From: Acidimicrobiales bacterium
GTDB lineage: Bacteria > Actinomycetota > Acidimicrobiia > Acidimicrobiales > Acidimicrobilacustridaceae
DNA length: 64,000 nucleotides
Assembly (NCBI GenBank): GCA_025455885.1
Contig: JALOLR010000010.1
Coordinates: 62,001 to 126,000, forward strand
Reading direction: 5' to 3'
Below the pieces are notes generated by a model. The model did not search any database. It saw only the letters and a program-made list of their open reading frames with translations, and was not told the origin of the DNA. Positions 44,206-52,662 of the stretch are shown piece after piece. The position numbers and the translations under genes are program-made. Each line of letters begins with the position of its first letter. Position 1 is the stretch's first letter.

Positions 44206-46740
44206 GTGGCGTGGATGCGGATGATGGGGGTCGAGTCGGTGGCGTATCACCGTTCGACGGTGATGGACCGCTCCGATGACCATCCCGGCGCGGCGGTGGC
44301 GTACTACAGCTCGCGGGGCGAGTCGCCGTTGCGGTGGGGTGTGGGAGGAGCGGCCCGCCTCGGTCTGGCGGGGACGGTCACCCCTGAGGCGTATGAGGAT
44401 GTGTTCGGCCCGGCCGGCGTCCGGGACCCGCTGACGGGTCGTCGTTTGGTGTCGACGAAGCGGCCCGGTCTCGAGCTGGTGGTGTCGGCGCACAAGTCGG
44501 TGGCCGAGCTGGGGGTGATCGGCCGGGTCGAGGACATGCACCGGATCCTCGACGCCGAGACCGCCGGCACTCTCGAGTATCTGGAGGAGTTGACCCGTGA
44601 CCGGGGCGGCCGCCGGGGGCGTGCTGCGACACGGTCACCGACCTCAGGAATGACCTATGCAGTCACCCGGCATGCGACGTCTCGGGCGGGGGACCCGAAC
44701 CCGCACGACCACGTGCTGATCGCGAACATCGTGGAGATGCTGGATGAGCGGGGCGGGTTCAAGGGCGCCGATACGGCGTTGTGGCGTGAGCATCTCCACG
44801 CCGCCACCGCCTACGGGCGGCTGCGCTCGGCTCGGGTGGCGGTCGAGCTCGGGTACGGGATCGTGCCCGATCGGGGGAAGTCGGGGCGGCTCGGGCACTG
44901 GGCCATCGCCGGCATCCCTGATGAGGCGATGGCGATCCACTCCAAGCGTGCTGCGCAGATCGACCAGGTGCTCGGGACCGGCGCCGCCACCGCCTACCGG
45001 GAACGGGCCATCGCGGCCCGCCGGACCCGGACCGCGAAGCGTCACGAACCGGTCGAGGACCTCGTCGAGCGTTGGAACCAGGAGCTGGCCGTCCATGGTC
45101 TCGATCGTGATGTCATCGCCGCCACGGTGGGCCTCGCTCACCGCACCCGCATCACCGGTGATCTCGACGACACGGCTCTGGATCGTTTGGCGGGGAGGCT
45201 CCTCGAGGCCGACGGCCGCCTCGCGGCGGACAAGGTGTTCTCCCGACGAGATGTGATCGTCGCCGCCGCACCGCACCTGTTCGGCCTCGACCCCGCCGTG
45301 CTGGGCCGGCTGGTCGACAAGGTGCTCGCCCACCCCTCCGCGGTCGCTCTCGAACCGAAGCCGTCCGCCTCGGAGCGGATGTACGCGCCTCGCTGCGTGA
45401 TCGACACCGAACGAGCGATCGCCGAACGGGCCCGGGACCGGCACCAGCTCGGCACCGCCCCAGCGCTGCTCACCGCGCTCGTGGACACCACCATCCGCCG
45501 CACCGAAGCGGACCTGGCGGTGAAGCTCACCGCCTCGCAGCGCCGCGCCGTCACCGGCGTGTGCACGTCGGGACGCAGCCTCGACGTGATCATCGGGGTC
45601 GCCGGCGCCGGCAAGACCACCGCCCTGCGCGCCGTGCGCGACGCGTTCGAGCTCGAACGCCGCCACGTGATCGCCACCGCCACCTCCGGCCAAGCCGCCC
45701 GCACCGTCGGCCACGACGCCGGCATCGACTCCTACACCGTCGCCTCGCTCCTCGCCCGCCTCGAACACGGCAACCTCACCCTCGACCCCAACAGCGTCGT
45801 CGTGCTCGACGAAGCCGGCATGACCGACGACGCCCACCTCCTCGCCCTCATCACCCACACCAGCGCGGCGGGGGCGAAGCTGATCCTCGTCGGCGACGAC
45901 CGCCAACTCTCCGCCGTCGGCCCCGGCGGCGGCCTCCGAGCGCTCGCCGAACGATTCGGTGGCAGCGTCTGGGAACTCACCGAGAACATCCGCCAACCCG
46001 ACATCACCGAACGCCAAGCCCTCGCCGAGCTACGCGCCGGCGACATCGACACCGCGGTCGACTGGTTCGCCCGCAACCAGCGCATCGTCACCGCCGCGGA
46101 CCGTCACGAGCTCTACGGCGCCGTCGTCGACGGCTGGCTCGCCGACACCGACCGAGGTGCCGACACGGTGATGTTGGCCTGGAAGCGCACCACCGTTGAC
46201 AGTCTCAACCAGCTCGCCCGCACCGCAGCGCAGGAACGGGGCTGGCTCACCGGACCCGAGATCACCGCCCCCGGCGGCACCCCCTACCGCGCCGGTGACC
46301 GCGTCGTGACCCTCGCTCCGATCAGCCGCAACGTCGTCACCTCCGAAACCGGAACCGTCCGCCGCGTCGACCCCGACACCGGCGGCCTCGACATCGACTT
46401 CGACAACGGCCGCAGCTACCAGCTGTCACGGCAGCACATCGGATCCGACAAGCTCGCCCACGGCTACGCCATCACCGTCCACCGAGCCCAAGGCGCCACC
46501 GTCGACACCGCCCACACCATCGACGACGGCGGCGGCCGCGAACTCGCCTACGTCGCTCTCAGCCGTGCCCGACAACACGCCACGGTCTACGTCGAAGCCG
46601 ACAACCTCGACCAAGCCATCGACGACCTCACCGGGAACTGGGCCATCGAACGACGCCAACAATGGGTCACCGACACCCAGACACCAGCCCTCGACCGAGC
46701 CGCCCGAGACAGCATCGAACCACCAGGCCTCGGGCTGTAG
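44206..46740 (+). CDS. MobF-family relaxase with RecD-like helicase
   Basis: About 844 residues. An N-terminal TrwC relaxase domain has the paired tyrosines in AAVAYYSSRGESPLRWGVGG, VSAHKSVAELGV and the metal-binding His cluster GDPNPHDHVLIANIVEML. The C-terminal SF1 helicase has Walker A IIGVAGAGKTTALRAVRD, Walker B VVVLDEAGMTDDAHLL, GDDRQLSAVGPGGGL and motif VI ITVHRAQGATVD ... YVALSRARQHATVYVE. It nicks oriT and unwinds the transferred strand. The frame is open far upstream, but homology starts near 44230; GTG 44206 lies 6 bases after GGGGGAGG. Confidence 0.93.
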   Translation: MAWMRMMGVESVAYHRSTVMDRSDDHPGAAVAYYSSRGESPLRWGVGGAARLGLAGTVTPEAYEDVFGPAGVRDPLTGRRLVSTKRPGLELVVSAHKSVAELGVIGRVEDMHRILDAETAGTLEYLEELTRDRGGRRGRAATRSPTSGMTYAVTRHATSRAGDPNPHDHVLIANIVEMLDERGGFKGADTALWREHLHAATAYGRLRSARVAVELGYGIVPDRGKSGRLGHWAIAGIPDEAMAIHSKRAAQIDQVLGTGAATAYRERAIAARRTRTAKRHEPVEDLVERWNQELAVHGLDRDVIAATVGLAHRTRITGDLDDTALDRLAGRLLEADGRLAADKVFSRRDVIVAAAPHLFGLDPAVLGRLVDKVLAHPSAVALEPKPSASERMYAPRCVIDTERAIAERARDRHQLGTAPALLTALVDTTIRRTEADLAVKLTASQRRAVTGVCTSGRSLDVIIGVAGAGKTTALRAVRDAFELERRHVIATATSGQAARTVGHDAGIDSYTVASLLARLEHGNLTLDPNSVVVLDEAGMTDDAHLLALITHTSAAGAKLILVGDDRQLSAVGPGGGLRALAERFGGSVWELTENIRQPDITERQALAELRAGDIDTAVDWFARNQRIVTAADRHELYGAVVDGWLADTDRGADTVMLAWKRTTVDSLNQLARTAAQERGWLTGPEITAPGGTPYRAGDRVVTLAPISRNVVTSETGTVRRVDPDTGGLDIDFDNGRSYQLSRQHIGSDKLAHGYAITVHRAQGATVDTAHTIDDGGGRELAYVALSRARQHATVYVEADNLDQAIDDLTGNWAIERRQQWVTDTQTPALDRAARDSIEPPGLGL

Positions 46741-46753
46741 CCGTGCCGATATG

Positions 46754-46775
46754 GGGCGTCCCCTACCGGCACTTC
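46754..46775 (-). repeat. Cassette repeat 1 (left outer end)
   Basis: Minus-strand copy. Its 22 bases are the exact reverse complement of 58628-58649, the outermost repeat on the right. It begins 13 bases after the relaxase stop and marks the left edge of the cassette region. Confidence 0.75.
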
Positions 46776-46807
46776 GATGGCACCCGATGCTCGGCCCGGA
46801 TCTCGTT

Positions 46808-46852
46808 CTGGTGGTGGTTTCGTGTCGGATTCCGACATCGATCCACCACCAG
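46808..46852. repeat. 45-base long hairpin
   Basis: Outer stem CTGGTGGTGG/CCACCACCAG (10 bp), internal loop, inner stem TGTCGG/CCGACA with a 3-base loop. It lies in the short geneless unit between cassette repeats 1 and 2. Its role is unknown; terminator for the relaxase or a recombination site are both possible. Confidence 0.7.
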
Positions 46853-46869
46853 TACGGGCAGGGGGGGGG

Positions 46870-46894
46870 GTGCCCCAGACCGCCGGCACCCTGG
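46870..46894 (-). repeat. Cassette repeat 2
   Basis: Minus orientation; core GTGCC-GGCGGTCT-GGGGCAC. A run of ten G (46861-46870) borders it. Confidence 0.55.
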
Positions 46895-46939
46895 CGTGCC
46901 CGACGGCGAACCGCTGGCCGGTCGCTGGGTTGATGTGGC

Positions 46940-47512
46940 CTACGCCCGGGTGACCGCGGCCTGGACCTGCACAAGCCCGGCATGCAGACGAACCAGGCCG
47001 TCTGGGTAGCCGAAGTCGCAATCGGTGTCGTCGAACCCGGGACTGACACCGCTCGCAGTCCTCGAGCCGCCTGATGACCCGGTGGCCGTCACCGTGATGA
47101 CGGCGGCGTCACTGACTGCACACCAGTTGTCCCCACCGGCGCTACCGGTGTTCGAGCCAGTGAAGCCGTCAGCGAGATCGAGGAAGCCGCTCTCGTCGAT
47201 GCACCGCTGAACCCGTTCAAGATCCGGCGCGGAGAGCTGAGCGCGGCGCGGCTGGTTGTCGTCGCCGACCGCGGTGGTCTGGCCATCCGGCTGGATCGAC
47301 ACAACAGCGATCGTTTCGCCGCTCGTTGCGCCGAAGGCACTGACGCTTGCCATGGGAGCCCCTGCGGCCTGGGCTGAAGTGGCCACCGCCTGAGGTGTCA
47401 TGCCGGAGAGGTCGCACGCGCTGGTTGCCGCTGGCCCAGAACTTGGACTCGACGCGCTGCAAGCTGAGGCCGCGAGCCCCACGCAGATCGCCGCCAGTCG
47501 AAGGAGTCGCAC
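46940..47512 (-). CDS. Cassette lipoprotein, function unknown
   Basis: A 190-residue lipoprotein: signal peptide RLLRLAAICVGLAASACSAS with lipidated Cys18, a short Ser/Pro linker, then a domain containing VQRCIDESGFLDLADGF and NWCAVSDAAVITVTATG with several cysteines that could form disulfides. No family recognised. The GTG at 47512 lies 6 bases after GATACT on the minus strand, another leaderless signature. The gene fills the unit between cassette repeats 2 and 3 and reads in repeat direction. Confidence 0.75.
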   Translation of the reverse strand: MRLLRLAAICVGLAASACSASSPSSGPAATSACDLSGMTPQAVATSAQAAGAPMASVSAFGATSGETIAVVSIQPDGQTTAVGDDNQPRRAQLSAPDLERVQRCIDESGFLDLADGFTGSNTGSAGGDNWCAVSDAAVITVTATGSSGGSRTASGVSPGFDDTDCDFGYPDGLVRLHAGLVQVQAAVTRA

Positions 47513-47560
47513 CGGACCAGTATCGGCCGGGACCCACTGGCGATGAAGCCCGTTGGCGGT

Positions 47561-47586
47561 ATCCCAGAACGCCGGGTCGGTGGGAC
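47561..47586 (-). repeat. Cassette repeat 3
   Basis: Minus orientation; core ACCC-GGCGTTCT-GGGA, preceded by CCACCG. Confidence 0.75.
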
Positions 47587-47688
47587 GTGCGGTGCCGCGG
47601 GAGCCAGACGCAGCCTCCAAGGCCCTGCATCTGCAGCCAGTGACGCCGCCCCGTGACGATCGAAGGGACCGCGAGCGAGTAGCGCCGA

Positions 47689-47886
47689 TTACGCAACCAG
47701 CGAAATCACGATCGACACGACGGCAATCGCGCCGAGCGTCGCCAGCACCGCCAGCAATATCCGGCCGTCGCGACTCGACCGGTTGCCCCGCTTCACATCC
47801 CGAAGGATGTAGGCGGCGAGCGCCACGATCAGAATCAGACCCATGTACGCCACAGGAACGAAGGTAGTCGCGGCCACCTGGTCCAC
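47689..47886 (-). CDS. Small two-helix membrane protein
   Basis: A 65-residue protein with two transmembrane helices (about 10-29 and 42-64) joined by a basic cytosolic loop (RDVKRGNRSSRDGR). No family recognised. The GTG at 47886 follows GGGGGA closely and begins 11 bases after cassette repeat 4, so gene and repeat are packed together. Single gene of its unit, in repeat direction. Confidence 0.65.
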   Translation of the reverse strand: MDQVAATTFVPVAYMGLILIVALAAYILRDVKRGNRSSRDGRILLAVLATLGAIAVVSIVISLVA

Positions 47887-47896
47887 GATCCCCCGC

Positions 47897-47915
47897 GTCC
47901 CCTACCGCCGGGAGT
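47897..47915 (-). repeat. Cassette repeat 4
   Basis: Minus orientation; core ACTCCC-GGCGGTAG-GGGAC, a near-perfect hairpin. Confidence 0.75.
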
Positions 47916-48054
47916 CTGAGCCGGATTCGGTAGCGAACCACACACTCGGTGCACTCGGAGTGGCCCGCTCGGAGCCGACTGTGCTTGGGCTCCGCCGGTG
48001 GTTACGTCGACGACGGGCCATCGACGGTCGAGCTCCACGTGTGAGCAATGGCGT

Positions 48055-48426
48055 CTACGTCGTTGCGGGATCTGCCACCGGGATGATCGCTGGATTGCCT
48101 TTTGTGATGACCCACCAGGATGCGCCCTCTGGGCCCGTCTTCTCGGGCCCGTAGACATGCCCGGCTCTGACCCATCGGACATCGCCAGCGCGGTACGTAC
48201 CTTCCCCCTCGACGTGGTTCTCACCAGCGACAAAGACATAGAAGATGTCGTCGTGATGGCTGTGAGCGACACGAACGTCATTCGGAGGAAACCGCACCAG
48301 GAACATGAATGGCGCGCCTTCCTGACCGGAAGCCTCAGGAAATGCCTTGGCCTCGCCCGATGGTGCTGCGGGGTTCGTCACCCATTGAGCTTCGTCAGGG
48401 CGGCATCTGACCACGTTGTTGCTCAT
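48055..48426 (-). CDS. Cupin-domain protein
   Basis: A 123-residue single-domain cupin. The metal-binding box is VRVAHSHHDDIFYVFVAGEN and the second box YRAGDVRWVRAGHVYGPEK; several His and one Glu could hold a metal. Such small cupins may be sensors, isomerases or dioxygenases, and the substrate is not predictable. The ATG at 48426 is chosen by homology; the ribosome-binding site is poor. The 256 bases upstream to repeat 5 hold no gene I can support. Confidence 0.85.
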   Translation of the reverse strand: MSNNVVRCRPDEAQWVTNPAAPSGEAKAFPEASGQEGAPFMFLVRFPPNDVRVAHSHHDDIFYVFVAGENHVEGEGTYRAGDVRWVRAGHVYGPEKTGPEGASWWVITKGNPAIIPVADPATT

Positions 48427-48682
48427 CTTGTTTCGCTTTCGGTCGAAGTCCCGAAATGAAAATGGTAGTGCTGCCGTCCAAAGCCGGGGGCAGTTGTTGC
48501 TGCGCCTGGGTACCAGTTCCGCGCCGATCCGCAGCTTGAAGGATGCTCGTCCGGCGGGCCGTACACACACTTCGAGGCTGCGCGGGACTCTCGCTCAGGG
48601 GAGCCAGGCACCCGACGGCCTCGACCCGCGTCGCAAACACGATTGAGGACGAAAGCTGGCTCCCTCACGTCGAACCGTAAGC

Positions 48683-48701
48683 ATCCCCTACCGCCGGGTC
48701 T
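48683..48701 (-). repeat. Cassette repeat 5
   Basis: Minus orientation; core AGACCC-GGCGGTAG-GGGAT. Confidence 0.75.
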
Positions 48702-48765
48702 GGGGGACGGGCTTCCGGTGTCGGGGCGGGGGAACCAGTCAGCGTCGCGTAGCGTCGTACAGCGC

Positions 48766-49284
48766 ATGAGACGACTCCTCCTTGTGGCTCTTCTCCTATT
48801 GCTCGCCGCTGCCTGCGGCGAAGCCACGGCTACCGACGAGGTCGGCACAACGGCGACCACCTCCATCAGCCTCGGCCGCGTGCGTGTCGAGGTACTACCG
48901 GTCAGCGAGCCAGTGTCGTTCGACGACGGTCTCGGAACCTTGGTGCCACCCCCGCCAGGACTCACTCAACCGGTGACGGCTGCCGACGTGGCCCCGCAGT
49001 TCGTCCAGTTCATCGACCCCACGTACGAGGGAGTCATCGAGGCCCGGTTCGGGCTCTACAGCGATTCGTCCAAAGGCACCATCACGGGTGACTCCTTGAC
49101 TCCGATGTTCGATGAACGGCCGGTCTGGGTCCTCGTCGCCCGCAACACGGTTGTCGTCCCTGCTGGCCCGCTTGGCATGGAGGACAACGCTCCATCGCCA
49201 GATCACGACACGGTGGGGGTCTTTGACGCCACAACTGGGGAACTGCTCGTGACCATCGAGCAGGCTGCAGCGCACCCCGCCTGA
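48766..49284 (+). CDS. Cassette lipoprotein, function unknown
   Basis: A 172-residue lipoprotein: MRRLLLVALLLLLAAACGEA with lipidated Cys17, a Thr-rich linker, then a compact C-terminal domain of about 130 residues (VTAADVAPQFVQFIDPTYEG, DERPVWVLVARNTVVVPAGP, TVGVFDATTGELLVTIEQA). No family recognised. TAGCGT lies 10 bases before the ATG. It runs against the direction of its bounding repeats 5 and 6. Confidence 0.75.
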   Translation: MRRLLLVALLLLLAAACGEATATDEVGTTATTSISLGRVRVEVLPVSEPVSFDDGLGTLVPPPPGLTQPVTAADVAPQFVQFIDPTYEGVIEARFGLYSDSSKGTITGDSLTPMFDERPVWVLVARNTVVVPAGPLGMEDNAPSPDHDTVGVFDATTGELLVTIEQAAAHPA

Positions 49285-49298
49285 GGGGCGCAACGCAT

Positions 49299-49320
49299 CG
49301 CCCCTACCGCCGGGACCGAG
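49299..49320 (-). repeat. Cassette repeat 6
   Basis: Minus orientation; core GGTCCC-GGCGGTAG-GGGCG. Confidence 0.75.
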
Positions 49321-49337
49321 ACGCTGGGCGAGCAGGG

Positions 49338-49517
49338 CTATGAGCGGGACTCGGCCTCGACCGTGAGCGTGAAGACCGTGTCCGGCAGGCCGAAGTCCAA
49401 CAGGACTCGGTTGGCAGCGAGCCGCTCGAACCTCACCTGTGGTGAGCTCTCAGCGAGGGCGCTCGTCATCAAAGGTTCGAGCAGTTCCTCAACGATGTCC
49501 GCTGGTCCGATCTCCAT
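49338..49517 (-). CDS. Small hypothetical cassette protein (59 aa)
   Basis: A 59-residue acidic protein (MEIGPADIVEELLEPLMTSA at the start, ending VFTLTVEAESRS). It has a helix-forming N-terminal half and beta strands at the end; no signal peptide. No family recognised. It is the only frame in the 230-base unit between repeats 6 and 7 and runs in repeat direction, which together with its codon pattern supports it as real. Confidence 0.55.
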   Translation of the reverse strand: MEIGPADIVEELLEPLMTSALAESSPQVRFERLAANRVLLDFGLPDTVFTLTVEAESRS

Positions 49518-49565
49518 CGTCGGATGCTGACACACCTCCCGGAGCACTGACCGGCGCGTCGAACC

Positions 49566-49594
49566 GACCGTCCAGAACGCCGGGATGGGGTGAC
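49566..49594 (-). repeat. Cassette repeat 7
   Basis: Minus orientation; GTCACC lead followed by core ATCCC-GGCGTTCT-GGACGGT. Confidence 0.75.
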
Positions 49595-49626
49595 AGTTCT
49601 GCCGCTGGTCCCACGGCAGCCTCTGG

Positions 49627-49995
49627 TCAGCTGAGCCGGACCCTGTAGCCGACGAAGACCAGATCCTCAGGCTCGCTCTCCCACCCGTCTGCACGGTCCA
49701 CGGAGGTGATGACAGCGGTCCCCGCCACCGGGTAGCGGACGCCCTCCTTCGGTGCGAACTCGCACAAGACCGACTCGATGGACTCCACCTTCCCGGAGAT
49801 CTCGATCCAGTCCTCGTCCGGCACATGGTGCTCTTCGGCAGCAGTCACTTCGGCCGCACTCGTCGGCCCGATGACCCATCCGAGATAGTCGAGGTCGATG
49901 TTGCGGGTAGCGGTCCACGCCACGAGCTCACCGACGGCGATGGGATCGCCACAGCACTGGATCTCCCAGCTCGTCACCCACACCACCTCCGCCAT
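49627..49995 (-). CDS. DUF6578-like protein
   Basis: A 122-residue protein. The start VVWVTSWEIQCCGDPIAVGE, with the paired Cys14-Cys15, resembles DUF6578 proteins of streptomycetes; the rest is a beta-rich domain (WIEISGKVESIESVLCEFAP, AVITSVDRADGWE, LVFVGYRVRLS). The function is unknown. The protein two units to the right (50661-51053) has a similar architecture without the Cys pair. Single gene between repeats 7 and 8. Confidence 0.7.
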   Translation of the reverse strand: MAEVVWVTSWEIQCCGDPIAVGELVAWTATRNIDLDYLGWVIGPTSAAEVTAAEEHHVPDEDWIEISGKVESIESVLCEFAPKEGVRYPVAGTAVITSVDRADGWESEPEDLVFVGYRVRLS

Positions 49996-50042
49996 TCGGA
50001 CAGCATGCCCGATGGCGAGGCAGAGGGTCACCTGCGTTCTGC

Positions 50043-50070
50043 GTGCCCCATTTCGCCGGGAGGGTGACAC
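50043..50070 (-). repeat. Cassette repeat 8
   Basis: Minus orientation; GTGTCACC lead and core CTCCC-GGCGAAAT-GGGGC. Confidence 0.75.
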
Positions 50071-50072
50071 GG

Positions 50073-50528
50073 CTAACGGACGTCGCGGTGGCGAATGCGG
50101 CGGAGCCAACTCGTGATGGGCCGCCTGCTCGCCTCTTCGTGAATGTCCATGGGTTCCCAGGTCCACACACCCGGATCGACGAGAAGCTCCGTCCAGCCCA
50201 CATGGCTCACACGATCACAGCGCTGAAGGAGTCCGGTGTCGAGCTCTTCGCCTAAGCCGATTCGTCGATCGAGGTACCAGTCCTCAGGAGTCGCCACGTC
50301 TTGACCTACGAACGCAATCCCAGGAACGGGGAGCCGGTCGTTACGGAATCGCACCCCCAGGATCTCGGAACCGCCCTGCTCTCTGAACCGAAGCACGAGC
50401 GACTCGCCCTCCACACGAATGCCTTCGCCGACCCAGGTCCGAAGGCCAGACGGCGGGGGCTCAAAGCTGTTCCAGAACGCGATGCCGTCCCAGTACTTCC
50501 GCAGGGCGTCGATCTCCTCTGGGGTCAT
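50073..50528 (-). CDS. Hypothetical cassette protein (151 aa)
   Basis: A 151-residue soluble protein with many Trp/Arg residues (MTPEEIDALRKYWDGIAFWN at the start, VGWTELLVDPGVWTWEPMDI near the end). It looks like a single alpha/beta domain; no signal peptide, membrane helix or known motif. Its stop lies 3 bases from repeat 8. Single gene between repeats 8 and 9. Confidence 0.65.
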   Translation of the reverse strand: MTPEEIDALRKYWDGIAFWNSFEPPPSGLRTWVGEGIRVEGESLVLRFREQGGSEILGVRFRNDRLPVPGIAFVGQDVATPEDWYLDRRIGLGEELDTGLLQRCDRVSHVGWTELLVDPGVWTWEPMDIHEEASRRPITSWLRRIRHRDVR

Positions 50529-50586
50529 GCCGGCCGCTTCGCCATGGCCCCAGCGTACGAGGAGCGGTGAGATGGGCCCCTCGAAC

Positions 50587-50606
50587 GACCGTCCCCGAAC
50601 ACCAGC
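50587..50606 (-). repeat. Cassette repeat 9 (degenerate)
   Basis: Minus orientation; GCTGGTGTTCGGGGACGGTC keeps the right arm and part of the loop but the left stem is diverged. Placed partly by its position between two genes. Confidence 0.35.
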
Positions 50607-50660
50607 TGGGTGGGCCAGCCATCACTGGCAGACGGCCCGGCTTCGGACGATGCTGGCGCC

Positions 50661-51053
50661 GTGATCCGACGAATCCTCACCGCTGAGGAGTACCTGATCG
50701 ACCTCGATGGACCCGTGCGCATCGGAGACACGATCGAGTGGTACACGGACGAGCTTGAAGGCTTCACGCCCTTTGAGGGTGTCATCCCTGGTGATGAGCT
50801 GGACTCGATGCTGCTCCTGGCGGGAGTGGAGATCGACGATGAGGATCAGGAGTGGATCGTCAAGGGAACCGTCACAGCCATCTCAGAGGTCCGGGTCGCT
50901 TACCGGCTCATGCCCGGCCAGCGAAACGTCTGGGAGTTCGTTGCCGGTTCAGGCCAGCTGGTCGAGCGCACCGAGTTCCTTCCCCACCACGGCGAGCCAT
51001 TCAACCCCGACCACGATTTCTGCGGGTATCTCGTCACGGTTGACGACGCCTGA
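50661..51053 (+). CDS. Hypothetical cassette protein, DUF6578-like architecture
   Basis: A 130-residue acidic protein. The layout (a strand-rich start, then DEDQEWIVKGTVTAISEVRV, a variable loop and the closing CGYLVTVDD) parallels the DUF6578-like protein at 49627-49995, but similarity is low and the Cys pair is missing. Function unknown. The GTG at 50661 has no ribosome-binding site. It runs opposite to the bounding repeats 9 and 10. Confidence 0.65.
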   Translation: MIRRILTAEEYLIDLDGPVRIGDTIEWYTDELEGFTPFEGVIPGDELDSMLLLAGVEIDDEDQEWIVKGTVTAISEVRVAYRLMPGQRNVWEFVAGSGQLVERTEFLPHHGEPFNPDHDFCGYLVTVDDA

Positions 51054-51071
51054 CAACCGTTTCGTCCCGAC

Positions 51072-51101
51072 GCCCCACCGCCCAATAACGCCGGGTTGGC
51101 G
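51072..51101 (-). repeat. Cassette repeat 10, directly after the recombinase gene
   Basis: Minus orientation; core AACCC-GGCGTTAT-TGGGC. It starts 2 bases after the recombinase stop codon, so gene and repeat form one unit. Confidence 0.75.
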
Positions 51102-51103
51102 CG

Positions 51104-52012
51104 CTATCCGCCGGTGACGAATGCGGCAACGATGTAGGCGGCGTGGCGGTCGAGGTTCTGGCGGCGGTGGTCGTAGATCGTGGTGGTGCGTGGGTCGGCG
51201 TGGCGGGCGGCGATTTGCATGTCGCGCAGCGGGACCCCGGCGTCGAGGCCGGCCATGATGAACGCTGCCCGGAGCATGTGGGGGTGGACGTGTCCGAGCC
51301 CGCCCTTCCGGCCGACGGAGATGACCCAGCGGTGGGCGGTTCGCCGGTCGAGGCGTTGTCCGTCGGCTCGGCGGAGGATGGGTCCCTCCGTTCGTTCGCC
51401 GATGGCGAGGTCGATGGTTCGGCCAGTGCGCGGGACGAGCGGGATGAGTGCGGGTTTGGCGCCCTTGCCGAGGATCTTCAGGGTCCGGTGCCCGCGTTCG
51501 AACCCGAGGTCTTCGATGTTGGTCGCGCAGGCTTCGCTGACCCGCAGGCCGTTGAGGCCGAGCAGCACGGCGAGCGCTGCATGGTCATGGCCGATGCGCT
51601 CTGCGGTAAACAAGAATGTGCCGAGCGCGGCTCGGTCCATCCCCGGCGACTCGGTGGGGTGCACGGTCGGGCGGCGCACGTACTGCGCGGGGTTCGACGC
51701 GATGCGCCCGTCGATGTGCGCGAACCGGTAGAAGCCGCAGACGGTCGAGAGTCGGCGATCAACCGTGGACGGGGCGAGGTCTCGTTCTTCGAGGTGGACC
51801 CGGAACAGCTCGATGTGGGGTCGGGTGGCAGCCAGCACGTCGAGCCCGGCGTCGTGGGCCCACTGGAAGAACGAGCGCAGGTCGTGACGGTAGGCGTCGC
51901 GAGTGCGGCCGCTGTAGCGGGCCAAGAACGCGGCCACAGCGACATCGGCTTCGTCGGGGGCGTCCCAGCCGATTGCGGCTAGCAAGGTCGAGGAATGGCT
52001 GGTGGGTTGCAT
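51104..52012 (-). CDS. XerD-like tyrosine recombinase at the centre of the array
   Basis: A 302-residue XerC/D-type recombinase. A SAM-like core-binding domain (about 22-112) precedes the catalytic domain with all active residues: Arg157 (LNGLRVSEACATN), Lys183, His245-x-x-Arg248 (HPHMLRAAFIMAG), His271 and Tyr280 (ARHADPRTTTIYD). I see no IntI-type extra helix before the HxxR box. The ATG at 52012 has AGGAGG six bases upstream. The repeats to its left all point left and those to its right all point right; a role in moving the cassettes is inferred from this. Confidence 0.9.
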   Translation of the reverse strand: MQPTSHSSTLLAAIGWDAPDEADVAVAAFLARYSGRTRDAYRHDLRSFFQWAHDAGLDVLAATRPHIELFRVHLEERDLAPSTVDRRLSTVCGFYRFAHIDGRIASNPAQYVRRPTVHPTESPGMDRAALGTFLFTAERIGHDHAALAVLLGLNGLRVSEACATNIEDLGFERGHRTLKILGKGAKPALIPLVPRTGRTIDLAIGERTEGPILRRADGQRLDRRTAHRWVISVGRKGGLGHVHPHMLRAAFIMAGLDAGVPLRDMQIAARHADPRTTTIYDHRRQNLDRHAAYIVAAFVTGG

Positions 52013-52093
52013 GAGAGGCCTCCTGGGCGTGTGGCCTCCAACCCACACCCGCATGTCCTCCTCCGCCACCCAAGTGCCGGCGGCGGCTGCTCC

Positions 52094-52585
52094 CTACATG
52101 CCCGGGATTGAAACCTCGTGCCGGGCCGCGAGCTCGGCGACCACGACCGCGACCGGGACCCCTCGACACTCTGCGCCGGCGCGGGTCAGCGCCACCGCGG
52201 CGAGGAGCCCGTAGCGCCAGAAGTCATCGGTGCGCCACCACGACACCTCCTCCAGAAGGTCAGGCTCGAGACCACCCGCAACCGCGGCGCTGCACAGCAC
52301 CGCGTACTGGAACTTGCGGTTCTCCTTGCCGACGAGCTCGTACTCGGCGAGGTGCCGCTCACGAAGCCCCGAGTAGGTGATCGGGCCAGCGCCCGCTGCT
52401 GCGGTATCAGCCACGACCTCCGCTGCGAGGCCCACGAAGACCTCGCCCGGGAACGTGTCGTTCCTGGGATGCAGCCCGGCCACTGTGACGACCAGCTCGC
52501 TCACGTCCTGGCCGGCAGCGAGACCCACGAGCAGATGCCGGATCGCCTCGAGCCGATCCTCCTCCGTTGCCTTCGGCGTCACCAC
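52094..52585 (-). CDS. Hypothetical protein upstream of the recombinase
   Basis: A 163-residue mostly helical protein (RLEAIRHLLVGLAAGQDVSE; NRKFQYAVLCSAAVAGGLEP; DDFWRYGLLAAVALTRAGAE). No signal peptide or known motif. It is 81 bases upstream of the recombinase on the same strand with no cassette repeat between, so the two probably form a unit and it could be an accessory factor; this is inference. The GTG at 52585 (or 52582) follows TAGGTT by 6 bases. Confidence 0.65.
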   Translation of the reverse strand: MVTPKATEEDRLEAIRHLLVGLAAGQDVSELVVTVAGLHPRNDTFPGEVFVGLAAEVVADTAAAGAGPITYSGLRERHLAEYELVGKENRKFQYAVLCSAAVAGGLEPDLLEEVSWWRTDDFWRYGLLAAVALTRAGAECRGVPVAVVVAELAARHEVSIPGM

Positions 52586-52662
52586 GAGACGAACCTACGC
52601 CAGCGGCTGCACCGACTCCACTGCCTCTCACCCTTGCCCCTCAAGGTGCCCCACCGCGTCCG

